From: a virus
DNA length: 27,088 bases
Reading direction: 5' to 3' (one strand)
Virus record (IMG/VR): IMGVR_UViG_3300023179_000434
Span: 1-27,088 of that record
The notes beneath the pieces were generated by a model that was not told the origin of the DNA, did not search any database, and worked only from the letters and a program-made list of their open reading frames with translations. The translations under genes and the position numbers were made by a program. Positions 13,436 to 20,904 of the stretch are shown here, piece after piece (the stretch's first letter is position 1; each line of letters opens with the position of its first letter).

Positions 13436-13984
13436 ATGAAATACCCTACTAACTACGAATGGCTTGACAAAGTCGGAACATTACCACGATGCATCCAAGA
13501 AGCACTCAACCACTTCGGCACAGCTGAAGTGGTCGGCAAAGGTTCTAACGCAACTATCATTGGATGGCGCGACGAGCTTAATCAAAATGGTGTTAAGATT
13601 AAAGGATATTCAGATGATGATATTCCTTGGTGTGGTTTATTCGCTGCTATCGTAGTACTTCGCGCACGTAGTGCTGGTGAAGTTGTTGAGGAGCCTCTTT
13701 GGGCATTAAATTGGGCTGAATTTGGTACTAAATCACCTCAAGCAGGCCTTGGTGATATATTAGCCTTCCAACGTAACGGTGGTGGTCATGTTGGCTTCTA
13801 CATCGCCGAAGATAGTACCTGTTATCATGTTCTGGGTGGCAATCAATCCAATAAGGTTTGCATCACTCGCGTTGAAAAGGATCGCTGCAAAGCCGTTCGC
13901 CGTCCAAAATATAAGAATCAACCTGAAAGCGTGAAGAGTTATAAGGTTAATGCCAAAGGTGCAGTGAGTAAAAATGAAGCATAA
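13436..13984 (+). CDS. Endolysin, TIGR02594-type CHAP/NlpC-P60-like peptidase
   Basis: A 182-aa cysteine peptidase expected to cut the peptide part of peptidoglycan. The catalytic Cys66 is in DDIPWCGLFA, followed by GDILAF and GGGHVGFY (His118) and the LGGNQSN strand (Asn136). This order matches the TIGR02594 family, common as phage endolysins and secreted amidase/peptidases. No signal peptide is seen, so release through a holin is expected, in line with the membrane proteins next to it. The C-terminal 30 residues are Lys-rich and may bind the cell wall. Its stop overlaps the next ATG (TAATG). Confidence 0.85.
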   Translation: MKYPTNYEWLDKVGTLPRCIQEALNHFGTAEVVGKGSNATIIGWRDELNQNGVKIKGYSDDDIPWCGLFAAIVVLRARSAGEVVEEPLWALNWAEFGTKSPQAGLGDILAFQRNGGGHVGFYIAEDSTCYHVLGGNQSNKVCITRVEKDRCKAVRRPKYKNQPESVKSYKVNAKGAVSKNEA

Positions 13985-14247
13985 TGATATTCAATAATAC
14001 GTTCTTAAATGCAATCACAGAAGATGAGCATTGCTTGTTATATGCGATTTTAAACAATGATAGAGTAGTTCTTTATGAGATTGCATATGCTAATGCGATT
14101 TTATTAATGAATAAACTAATGCGAGTACCTCTTTCAGAAGAAGGAGAACTAGTTAAAGCCAGTATTATTCAAAAGTTTAAAGATGCTACGTGCATTATAG
14201 ACCAGGAAGACTTAGTTATAACAGATGAAAAACCATGTATTAGTTGA
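13984..14247 (+). CDS. Unknown 87-aa phage protein
   Basis: Beginning MIFNNTFLNAITEDEHCLLY, predicted helical and acidic. It starts within the stop of the endolysin gene and its 3' end overlaps the exonuclease start by 23 nt. No motif recognised; coupling supports that it is expressed. Confidence 0.7.
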   Translation: MIFNNTFLNAITEDEHCLLYAILNNDRVVLYEIAYANAILLMNKLMRVPLSEEGELVKASIIQKFKDATCIIDQEDLVITDEKPCIS

Positions 14248-14764
14248 TTTGGAGACTGTAGGGACTGGGCATAATGCTGCCTTACTTTCCATAGGGGCAG
14301 TTCGATTCGATAACTCAGGATTACATGATACATTCTATGTTAATTGTGACCCTTTAGATGGTATTCAAAAGGGTGCTGTGGCAGATCAACGCACTATGGC
14401 TTGGTGGAAGACTCAACCAGCCGAGCTCCAAACTCTACTGACGGTTGATCAACAGCCACTGGCCGTAGCACTGACTAAATTTACCGCTTGGTTTGATAAA
14501 GTAGATAAAAGCTATATTTGGGGCTTTGGGCCTTCATTCGATTGCGCCATTCTCGAAGATAATTATAAACTATGCGGAATGCGCAGTCCTTGGACCTATC
14601 GCCAAGAAAGATGTGGTCGTACTATTATTCAATTTGATCCAGATAAGAAGCATAAAAAAGAGCGCAGACCTGGGCACCACGAACATCATGCGCTCTATGA
14701 TGCTATCTATGAAGCAGGCCAGATAGTGGGCATTTTGAAGGAACTAAACCTTAAGCTTCCTTAA
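14225..14764 (+). CDS. DEDDh 3'-5' exonuclease (Rv2179c/RNase AS-like)
   Basis: A 179-aa DnaQ-fold exonuclease. Motif I is VDLETVG (D8, E10), motif II GFGPSFDCAIL (D106), motif III HHEHHALYDAI (H155, D159), giving a complete DEDDh set of acidic metal ligands and general-base His. The tract TMAWWKTQPAE and the late Arg-rich segment fit the Rv2179c-like group, which trims RNA in mycobacteria. Phage members may degrade RNA or DNA ends. The start at 14225 overlaps the 13984 gene by 23 nt, and TAATG links it to the next gene. Confidence 0.88.
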   Translation: MKNHVLVDLETVGTGHNAALLSIGAVRFDNSGLHDTFYVNCDPLDGIQKGAVADQRTMAWWKTQPAELQTLLTVDQQPLAVALTKFTAWFDKVDKSYIWGFGPSFDCAILEDNYKLCGMRSPWTYRQERCGRTIIQFDPDKKHKKERRPGHHEHHALYDAIYEAGQIVGILKELNLKLP

Positions 14765-15198
14765 TGAATAACAATAGAGATGATGTAAATGCGGTCTTAA
14801 AACAAGACCTCACTGACTTTATATTATTTTTCCTGCTCGAAAAATATCTATCATCATTTAAATCTGAACATATTCCATTAATAGCAGATGCTATAGCCAA
14901 TGGTTGGAAAAAACGTATTCAAGCATCGGAGGCAATGATAAACAGTACCAACGAAATGGCTTTAATGCGTGATATTCTTGGTGGTAATCTTCAATTTAAA
15001 GAAGCTAAGAAAGAATCTGATAAAATTCTTCATGAAGAAATAGAAAGGCTTAGTAATTTAGTTAGGAATATAGGTGCTGAAGCTCAATTCGAAAGGCAAA
15101 TTATAGAGCAATCATTAAATCCTGAAATAATCAAAAAACCTTTACGGAAACCTGCCAATGAAAAACATCACAAATCTCCAACAGATCAAGAAGCTTAA
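14764..15198 (+). CDS. Unknown 144-aa coiled-coil protein
   Basis: Mostly helical; residues about 80-120 (KKESDKILHEEIERLSNLV) show a coiled-coil pattern, and the C-terminal tail is basic and Pro-rich. No family recognised. The 5' end is coupled to the exonuclease gene and the 3' end overlaps the zincin gene by 41 nt, an unusually long overlap for this region. Confidence 0.7.
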   Translation: MNNNRDDVNAVLKQDLTDFILFFLLEKYLSSFKSEHIPLIADAIANGWKKRIQASEAMINSTNEMALMRDILGGNLQFKEAKKESDKILHEEIERLSNLVRNIGAEAQFERQIIEQSLNPEIIKKPLRKPANEKHHKSPTDQEA

Positions 15199-15550
15199 GG
15201 TATTTTCTTATACATACGAAGTTATATGGGTAAAAGACGCAAAAGCAGTCTATAAATCAAAATCTCCTGAGGCATCCGAAGAGGAAAGTGATGTATGGGG
15301 TTGGTGCGATTTCGCTGAACATCATATTTATGTTGATGATTTTTTCATTACTGCAAATTACACCAAGGCAGCTGAAATATTACTGCATGAATGGATACAT
15401 GCAGGACATGATTATCTAAATCTAGAAGATAAAAACACCGAAGAAGAGTATACCGCTCAAACCGCAAAGATGTTTATGGCATTCATGAAAGATAACCCCG
15501 CAGAATTACAGCTCATTCTTAATATAGCAGCCGGTAATAGCAAACCTTAA
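15158..15550 (+). CDS. Zincin-type metallopeptidase-like protein
   Basis: A 130-aa protein with an HExxH site: ILLHEWIHAGHDY, giving H77, E78 and H81, followed about 15 residues later by an acidic helix (NTEEEYTAQTAKMF) that can supply the third, Glu ligand, as in gluzincins of the ImmA/IrrE type. The preceding strand HHIYVDDFF and the helix order fit this fold. It may cleave a host regulator or act in phage maturation; no substrate is known. The start at 15158 is the only ATG that retains the N-terminal strand. Confidence 0.75.
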   Translation: MKNITNLQQIKKLKVFSYTYEVIWVKDAKAVYKSKSPEASEEESDVWGWCDFAEHHIYVDDFFITANYTKAAEILLHEWIHAGHDYLNLEDKNTEEEYTAQTAKMFMAFMKDNPAELQLILNIAAGNSKP

Positions 15551-15555
15551 TTACT

Positions 15556-15834
15556 ATGTCATACGATAATGCTCCCGCCGAAGAATTTTTAGACGAATAT
15601 ACAGCTCTTATAGTAACAGGAGAGAATAATGATGGGTTTGGTGTTAAAATTTGTCAAGATATAGACTTTGATACGTTAGCAACGCTGTTATGTTATATCA
15701 TCAAAACATCCATTGGTCAATTAGTGGATGCCAAAAACATTAATGAAATGGCGGAAATGGATCTGCTAAGACTAGTAGAAGAAAAACTCATTGAAGATGA
15801 AACAAAATATCTGTCAGATGATGAAGAAGTCTAG
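15556..15834 (+). CDS. Unknown 92-aa acidic phage protein
   Basis: Strongly acidic, beginning MSYDNAPAEEFLDEYTALIV and ending SDDEEV. Predicted alpha/beta. A highly acidic small protein could mimic DNA or bind a basic partner, but there is no direct support. It overlaps the MazG-like gene by 17 nt. Confidence 0.7.
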   Translation: MSYDNAPAEEFLDEYTALIVTGENNDGFGVKICQDIDFDTLATLLCYIIKTSIGQLVDAKNINEMAEMDLLRLVEEKLIEDETKYLSDDEEV

Positions 15835-16060
15835 TACTATTTGCATTAAAACAGCAGAAGAATGCGGTGAGCTGATACAAGCTATTTGTAAACAAGCAAA
15901 TGGCCTAGATAATATATCAAATATTGAACATGAAATTGGTGATGTTTTGGGGTGTATTTGGTATCTGACACAAGAGCTAAAGCTTGATGCTAATAAAATA
16001 GAAAGAGTCAAGACAAAGCGCATGCAAAAGCTACTAGCTACCATACAAAAAGCAGTATAG
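15818..16060 (+). CDS. MazG-like nucleotide pyrophosphohydrolase
   Basis: An 80-aa all-helical protein (89 aa if started at 15791) with the metal-binding pattern of the MazG/dUTPase-like family: EECGELIQAIC then, after about 20 residues, EIGDVLGCIWYL (ExxD). The family removes pyrophosphate from NTPs or dNTPs. MazG is a frequent auxiliary gene in aquatic phages, with suggested roles in ppGpp or nucleotide-pool control. I prefer the start at the MM pair (15818/15821) because the extra 9 residues lie deep in the upstream gene. It is adjacent to the nrd operon, in keeping with nucleotide metabolism. Confidence 0.85.
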   Translation: MMKKSSTICIKTAEECGELIQAICKQANGLDNISNIEHEIGDVLGCIWYLTQELKLDANKIERVKTKRMQKLLATIQKAV

Positions 16061-16061
16061 A

Positions 16062-16075
16062 TTTTTACGTAAAAA
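16062..16075. promoter_or_regulatory. Perfect palindrome upstream of nrdA
   Basis: TTTTTACGTAAAAA is a 14-bp perfect palindrome one base after the MazG-like stop. With no loop and no G/C stem it is unlikely to be a terminator, so a protein-binding site is more plausible. Confidence 0.4.
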
Positions 16076-16092
16076 GTCAAATTAAATCTAAC

Positions 16093-16139
16093 ATTTACAG
16101 CGAGTATAATGTATATTAACACTGTAAATACTACTCGCT
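16093..16139 (+). promoter_or_regulatory. Interleaved inverted repeats and promoter region of nrdA
   Basis: ATTTACAG (16093-16100) is inverted at CTGTAAAT (16122-16129), and AGCGAGTA (16099-16106) is inverted at TACTCGCT (16132-16139). The order a-b-a'-b' would be an H-type pseudoknot in RNA, or overlapping operators in DNA. TATAAT (16105-16110) and TATATTAA (16112-16119) lie inside and may be -10 elements. No good -35 was seen. This is the main gap (16061-16154) before the nrd operon. Confidence 0.45.
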
Positions 16140-16154
16140 ACACATAAATTTATC

Positions 16155-18344
16155 ATGGAAATAACAGTCAAAAAGAGAAATAATCAGATCGAAAAATTCG
16201 ATGCAGAGAAAGCCAACAGAGTAGTAGAATGGGCAACAAAAAATATCACAGGTGTATCCAGCACAGATATATTAATGAATGCCAATATTAATTTCTACGA
16301 TGGCATCAGCACAAAAGAGATACACGACTCACTGATCAAATCAGCTGAAGGTCTAATTTCATTAGAACACCCAAATTATACCACAGTCACAGCAAGATTG
16401 CTAACCTATGGACTGCGTAAAGAAGTTTGGGGTGGTAATAGACCACCACGTTTAATTGATCACATTAAGAACTGCGTTAATACTGGTGTATATACCCCAG
16501 AACTACTAGACAAATATACAGAAGACGAAATTAACAAGATAGATAAATGGATAGATCATTCATTGGATGAAACTATGTTTGATTTTGCCGGGATGAATCA
16601 TATGATTAAGACTGCATTGGTTCAAGATCGCATTAATAAGAAGATATACGAAACGCCTCAGTTTGCTTTTATCTGTATTGGCATGGTCCACTTTGCGGAT
16701 TATCAATCACCTAAGAAATTAGAATATGTAAGGGACTTTTATCACGCAGTCTCTCATCGTAAGCTTAATATCCCTACCCCTATGCTCACCCGTTGGCGCA
16801 CAAAAGCCAAATCTGGTGCATCGTGCTGTCTTATTCAAGTAGATGATACGGCAGATTCTATTTTTACATCTGCTCATCTCATGGCCAAAGCCACAAGTTT
16901 TGGATATGGTATCGGCCTTGACTTTAGCCGCATCCGTGCTTTAGGTAGTCCAGTAAAAAATGGAGAAACTGTTCATAGTGGTGTAATACCCTATCTCAGA
17001 GTATTCCAGGATGCCATCAAATCCCAACAACAAGGCGGGGCGCGAAGAGGTGCAGGTACCGCAAGCGTAGCTATCTTCCATTTAGAAATTGAAAACATCT
17101 TACAATTAAGGAGTGTTGGTGGAACAGAACAGAGTAGAGTCAGGCATTTAGATTATGCTATTGCTATTTCTAAATTATTTTATGAGAGATGGAATAATGG
17201 AGAAAATATTACACTATTTTCTTACCATGAAGTTCCTGAAGTGTTCGATTCCTTTGGTCTTCCAGAGTTTGATGATTTATATATTGCTGCAGAACAAAAC
17301 CCAAATATTAAATTCAAAAAAAGCATCCCAGCTGATGATATCTTCAATTCTTTAATTAAAGAACGCATTGAAACCAACAGAATTTACATTCTCAACATTG
17401 ATCTTGCCAATATGTATTCACCATGGCTTGATCGTGTACCTATGTCAAATCTATGCATGGAGGTTCTAACACCCGAAATTCCATGCCAATCGTTAAATGA
17501 CCCTAATGGCGAGATCGGCACATGTCTATTAGCAGCTATTAACATGGCAAATATTAAAAATGATGAAGAACATCGTAAATTATGCCATTTAGCCGTTCGC
17601 ATGTTAGATGACATGATCGACAGACAAACCTACTTTGCACCAGCTGCAGAGAAATTTACGAAAAATAAAAGATCATTGGGTATTGGTGTTACTAATTTGG
17701 CTCATTGGTTAGCATCTAAAGAAATGAATCATGATTCGGAGCAAGCACCCAATGCTATAGATGAGTTTATGGAGAAGCAGCAGTACTTTCTTATGGAAGG
17801 TTCTTGGTTGCTTGCAAAGGAAAAAGGTAAAGCACCAGACTGGCATAGATCCAAATACTCACAAGGTGTATCAAAGCTTGATTTGTATAAAAAGGATGTA
17901 GATGAAGTCATAACACGCAAACCCACAATGGATTGGGATACACTCATGAAGAATATTCATAAAGATGGCATGAGAAACATGACACTATCATGTGCTATGC
18001 CATGCGAAAAATGCTTAAAATGGGATACACTAATATATGCTAATAACACTTCCATGAACTTCCATGAAATTTGTGAGATTTTAGGGTTTTCGTGGGAAAA
18101 CATTGAAAGTAATAATATGGTAGGATGGCATCAATCTGACAAATATATTACCATAGAAACTGTAGACGGCCCTATAGATACAAACATGATATATTATAAT
18201 GGTATATCCGAACAAACATTTGACATTGAACTAGAAAATGGTGAAATTATTACAGCAACCAAAGACCATAAATTTCTTACCAAAAACGGATGGAAGAGAG
18301 TAGAAGATTTGGCTGAAGATGATGATATTTTAGAAATTAACTAA
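16155..18344 (+). CDS. nrdA: Ribonucleotide reductase large subunit, N-terminal part fused to N-intein
   Basis: A 729-aa product: residues 1-619 are the N-extein of class Ia NrdA and 620-729 the N-half of a split intein. The N-terminal ATP cone begins MEITVKKRNNQIEKFDAEKA. Active-site residues are intact: Cys224/225 in GASCCLIQ, the thiyl Cys434 and nearby Glu in SNLCMEV, and Cys457 in GTCLLAAIN. The remaining catalytic parts (Tyr-Tyr and C-terminal Cys pair) are on the separate gene at 18457, so this product alone cannot be active. The enzyme reduces ribonucleoside diphosphates to supply dNTPs for phage replication. Break site: after MPCEK, aligned to MPSET of E. coli NrdA. Confidence 0.95.
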   Translation: MEITVKKRNNQIEKFDAEKANRVVEWATKNITGVSSTDILMNANINFYDGISTKEIHDSLIKSAEGLISLEHPNYTTVTARLLTYGLRKEVWGGNRPPRLIDHIKNCVNTGVYTPELLDKYTEDEINKIDKWIDHSLDETMFDFAGMNHMIKTALVQDRINKKIYETPQFAFICIGMVHFADYQSPKKLEYVRDFYHAVSHRKLNIPTPMLTRWRTKAKSGASCCLIQVDDTADSIFTSAHLMAKATSFGYGIGLDFSRIRALGSPVKNGETVHSGVIPYLRVFQDAIKSQQQGGARRGAGTASVAIFHLEIENILQLRSVGGTEQSRVRHLDYAIAISKLFYERWNNGENITLFSYHEVPEVFDSFGLPEFDDLYIAAEQNPNIKFKKSIPADDIFNSLIKERIETNRIYILNIDLANMYSPWLDRVPMSNLCMEVLTPEIPCQSLNDPNGEIGTCLLAAINMANIKNDEEHRKLCHLAVRMLDDMIDRQTYFAPAAEKFTKNKRSLGIGVTNLAHWLASKEMNHDSEQAPNAIDEFMEKQQYFLMEGSWLLAKEKGKAPDWHRSKYSQGVSKLDLYKKDVDEVITRKPTMDWDTLMKNIHKDGMRNMTLSCAMPCEKCLKWDTLIYANNTSMNFHEICEILGFSWENIESNNMVGWHQSDKYITIETVDGPIDTNMIYYNGISEQTFDIELENGEIITATKDHKFLTKNGWKRVEDLAEDDDILEIN
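18012..18341 (+). other. N-half of split intein in NrdA
   Basis: 110 residues from Cys620 to the C-terminus. Block A is CLKWDTLIY, with the nucleophile Cys1 at the splice junction. Block B is EIITATKDHKFLT, with the conserved Thr and His, followed by GWKRVEDLAEDDDIL, the usual strand ending an N-intein. There is no endonuclease insert. With the C-half it makes a mini-intein of 149 aa, the normal size of a HINT domain. All catalytic positions for an active Cys/Ser-type intein are present. Confidence 0.93.
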
Positions 18345-18396
18345 TTATTAGCAATAATGCGTGTAAATTTAGAGTTGATCCCCGCATTAGATAATT
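18343..18396 (+). other. Hairpin at the break between nrdA halves
   Basis: AATTAT (18343-18348) pairs with ATAATT (18391-18396), and TAATGCG (18355-18361) pairs with CGCATTA (18383-18389), with a 6-nt to 1-nt internal loop. It starts in the stop codon of the N-half and hides the ATG at 18357. There is no T-run, so it is not a standard terminator. It may control translation or mRNA processing between the halves. Confidence 0.4.
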
Positions 18397-18485
18397 CAAT
18401 CAAAGGTGCCTGTTGCAGTATTACAAAAGAAAGCCTATTAACGCAGTATTCAAATTATGAAAATCAAGAAAATAACAAAATCTAA
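18357..18485 (+). CDS. Possible 42-aa protein between the nrdA halves
   Basis: ATG 18357 to TAA 18483-18485. The product begins MRVNLELIPALDNSIKGACC and continues with a polar Asn/Gln-rich tail. It overlaps the start of the C-half gene in another frame by 29 nt. It resembles neither an intein block nor a homing endonuclease. It could be a remnant of sequence once present at the break or a coupling peptide. Confidence 0.3.
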   Translation: MRVNLELIPALDNSIKGACCSITKESLLTQYSNYENQENNKI

Positions 18486-18573
18486 TAATTCTCATGCTAC
18501 TTATGATATAGAAATACCGAAAGTGCATTCTTATATTATAAATTCAAATAACAGTAAAATCATAACACATAAT
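18457..18573 (+). other. C-half of split intein in NrdA
   Basis: 39 residues. Block F is ATYDIEIPKVHSYIIN and block G is SKIITHN, ending in the penultimate His and the terminal Asn that cyclises; the +1 extein residue is Ser (18574-18576). The length is that of naturally split C-inteins. The short, basic start MKIKKITK matches the typical interface with an acidic N-half tail (VEDLAEDDDILEIN). Confidence 0.93.
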
Positions 18574-19011
18574 AGTAGCTTAATGCAGAATTCCACTAAT
18601 GGCATTGAACCTATAGTTCAATTATTCCAATTTAAGGATGATCGTCAAGGCTCTGCTGCATGGATAGCTCCTAATATTAAAAAATATGGTAAGTTCTATA
18701 AATCTGCTTATGATTGTACTAATACAGGTATAATCAATTGTGCCGCTGCTGTTACTAAATGGGTTTGCATGGGAGTTTCTACTAACCATTACTACAACTA
18801 CGGCAATTACGAGGATAATAAATTAGAATCTACTGATGTGGCCTATGATATATTAATGTCCTATAAAAGAGGATTGAAGACTTTATACTATGCCAAGAAC
18901 AAACAGGTAATCAATAAGGATACATCGTTAGATAATTCTACTATTACCAGTACATCAAGAGACGATACAAATAATATTGAATCAGCATGCGGAGGGTCTT
19001 GTAGCCTTTGA
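18457..19011 (+). CDS. nrdA: C-intein fused to C-terminal part of ribonucleotide reductase large subunit
   Basis: A 184-aa product: residues 1-39 are the C-half of the intein and 40-184 the C-extein of NrdA. The extein starts SSLMQNSTNGIEP, which continues the E. coli NrdA sequence after MPSET without loss. It holds the paired tyrosines in KTLYYAKN that pass the radical between subunits, and ends in ACGGSCSL, the redox-active Cys pair reduced by glutaredoxin or thioredoxin. Trans-splicing with the upstream product would give 619 + 145 = 764 aa, close to E. coli NrdA (761). It starts at an ATG with no Shine-Dalgarno. Confidence 0.93.
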   Translation: MKIKKITKSNNSHATYDIEIPKVHSYIINSNNSKIITHNSSLMQNSTNGIEPIVQLFQFKDDRQGSAAWIAPNIKKYGKFYKSAYDCTNTGIINCAAAVTKWVCMGVSTNHYYNYGNYEDNKLESTDVAYDILMSYKRGLKTLYYAKNKQVINKDTSLDNSTITSTSRDDTNNIESACGGSCSL

Positions 19012-19859
19012 ACGACCATATAAAAGAATATATAACTAAAAACCTCTACGATTCAAAAGGTAGATTTTCGAGTGGGAGATGGAATAATATAGAACATATA
19101 AGAAAAAGGCATTTTCCCACGTTTGTATTTTTATCAAATGCACTAAACAATGGAATATCTATTTCTGAAAGTATATTTCTTTTATTTAACCCAAAAACAT
19201 TTTGTATAAAATGTGGAAAGCCTACCGAATTTAAAAGTTTTAACGAAGGGTACAGCAAAACATGCAAATCAAAAATCTGCTTATCTTATGCATACGGATT
19301 AAACCCATGTATTCCTACTATTAAAGATAGAATCGCTCTTTCAGAGCGAATGAAAAAACATAACCCAATGTTTAATAAAGAAATCTTAAACAGAAAAATA
19401 CAAACAGAAAAGGATAAAAACGACGGAATATTGTTTATAAACACCGAAATATCAAAACGCAAGTCATTAGACAGTCGTTACGAAATTTACAATACATTTT
19501 CTCCCAAATCACAGATTTTTAAGCCCAAGGATTACATTTTACCTAGTGGCAAAATAGTTAAAGTTCAAGGATATGAACCTTACGCCCTAGATATTCTTTT
19601 TAAAACATACACTGAAGATGATATAGATATATGCGGAAAATCCCATATGTTCTATTATACATTTAAAGGCAAGACTAGAAGATATTTTCCTGACATTTTC
19701 ATTAAAAAAGAGAAAAGATATATTGAGGTCAAATCAATATACACATATAGAAAGTGTCTCCGGCAAAATTTATGTAAAAGGCAAACAATATTAGATCATG
19801 GATTTCTTTTCAGTTTTATGATCATAACTAAACCAAAAAAACATGCTGAGCGTATATAA
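19008..19859 (+). CDS. EDxHD/Vsr-like homing endonuclease
   Basis: A 283-aa protein starting at a TTG at 19008, overlapping the nrdA-C stop (TTGA). An N-terminal region with FCIKCGKPTEF and TCKSKIC is a likely zinc finger. The C-terminal catalytic domain has GYEPYALDIL (Glu), YTEDDIDI (Asp), RRYFPDIFI (Asp) and YIEVKSIYTY (Glu, Lys), the pattern of the Vsr-fold endonucleases associated with split-intein genes in environmental phages. The position normally occupied by His before PD is Arg-Tyr-Phe. It overlaps nrdB by 17 nt. It probably cuts an nrd locus lacking the element, promoting its spread. The TTG start is uncertain because the first in-frame ATG is far inside. Confidence 0.85.
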   Translation: MNDHIKEYITKNLYDSKGRFSSGRWNNIEHIRKRHFPTFVFLSNALNNGISISESIFLLFNPKTFCIKCGKPTEFKSFNEGYSKTCKSKICLSYAYGLNPCIPTIKDRIALSERMKKHNPMFNKEILNRKIQTEKDKNDGILFINTEISKRKSLDSRYEIYNTFSPKSQIFKPKDYILPSGKIVKVQGYEPYALDILFKTYTEDDIDICGKSHMFYYTFKGKTRRYFPDIFIKKEKRYIEVKSIYTYRKCLRQNLCKRQTILDHGFLFSFMIITKPKKHAERI

Positions 19860-20904
19860 TAAAAACGTAGTTAGTAACCAAGACCGTAAAATGTTTCTTG
19901 GTCCAGGATTAAATCTGCAAAGATTTGATACCTTTAAGTATAAGAAATTTTACGACTTATACAAAGAGCAAAAATCTGCTTATTGGGATCCAGAAGAAAT
20001 TGACTTCTCCGGAGAAGCTGCCAAGATTGATACCATGAACCCCACAGAGAAGTGGATTTTTGAGAATAATCTCATGTGGCAGACAGCTACAGACTCAGTA
20101 CTGAGTCGTGGTATTAACAATATTACTCAGTACGTAACATTGCCAGAATTGGAAGCTGCCTGTGGTTACTGGCAATTTTGTGAAATATTGCACAGTGAGT
20201 CATATACCCATGCTCTTAAGGGATTAACCAAAAAACCTGAAGAGTTCTTTGACTCTATCATAACTAATGAAGAGATTAACAAGAGATCAACAGAAACTAC
20301 CAAGGCATTTGATGCTTTGTTGGGAGCTACAGATACCAATATAAAGGATCATATCTTCAAAACAGTATTATCTACACAGATAGCTGAAGGACTAAATTTC
20401 CATGTATCCTTCCTGTTTTCATTCTGGTTTGGTAAGCAAGGAAAAGCCCCGCAAATGGCAAAAATCATCCGCCTTATTAATAAAGATGAAAGTCTTCATG
20501 TTGCTATTACCCAAAATATCATCAAATATTGGAGAATCAATCCTGACGAAGGATTTCAAGACATTTTAAAAGCCAATAGAGACTTGGTATATGAAATGTA
20601 CAAAACTGCAGTTCAGTGCGAGAAAGATTGGGCTAGTTATTTATTTTCAAAGGGCAGCTTAATCGGATTCAATGAATCTAATGTTCATGATTATATTGAA
20701 TGGTTAGCAAATAATCGTTTACATAGTATGGAATATGATAAAATTTTTGAATGTAAAAAGAACCCTATAGGTTCTTGGCTTCTTGAATATCTAGATCCCA
20801 CACTTGCGCAATCAGCCCCTCAAGAACAGAATCTTACAACGTATCAAATGGGCAGTAGAAATAATAATATCGACAAACTAAAACTTCGCGGGATATCATT
20901 ATAG
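19843..20904 (+). CDS. nrdB: Ribonucleotide reductase small subunit
   Basis: A 353-aa class Ia beta subunit. The di-iron ligands are D84 (TATDSVLSRG), E114 and H117 (FCEILHSES), E182 (AEGLNFHVSF), E216 and H219 (KDESLHV). The radical tyrosine is Y121 (SESYTH). All match E. coli NrdB (D84, E115, H118, E204, E238, H241, Y122). It generates the tyrosyl radical used by NrdA. The ATG at 19843 lies inside the end of the homing endonuclease gene, but the N-terminus (KMFLGPGLNLQRFDT) aligns with the family, so the start is sound. Expected partner is the spliced NrdA. Confidence 0.96.
   Translation: MLSVYNKNVVSNQDRKMFLGPGLNLQRFDTFKYKKFYDLYKEQKSAYWDPEEIDFSGEAAKIDTMNPTEKWIFENNLMWQTATDSVLSRGINNITQYVTLPELEAACGYWQFCEILHSESYTHALKGLTKKPEEFFDSIITNEEINKRSTETTKAFDALLGATDTNIKDHIFKTVLSTQIAEGLNFHVSFLFSFWFGKQGKAPQMAKIIRLINKDESLHVAITQNIIKYWRINPDEGFQDILKANRDLVYEMYKTAVQCEKDWASYLFSKGSLIGFNESNVHDYIEWLANNRLHSMEYDKIFECKKNPIGSWLLEYLDPTLAQSAPQEQNLTTYQMGSRNNNIDKLKLRGISL

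Noticed and set aside
16062-16075. Palindrome after the MazG-like gene as a terminator
   Set aside because: The stem is A/T except for one CG step, has no loop, and lacks a T-run after it.
18012-19859. Group I intron as the cause of the nrdA break
   Set aside because: The added sequence encodes clear intein blocks A, B, F and G with the catalytic Cys, His, Asn and Ser, and the spacer of 112 nt is too short for a group I intron core.
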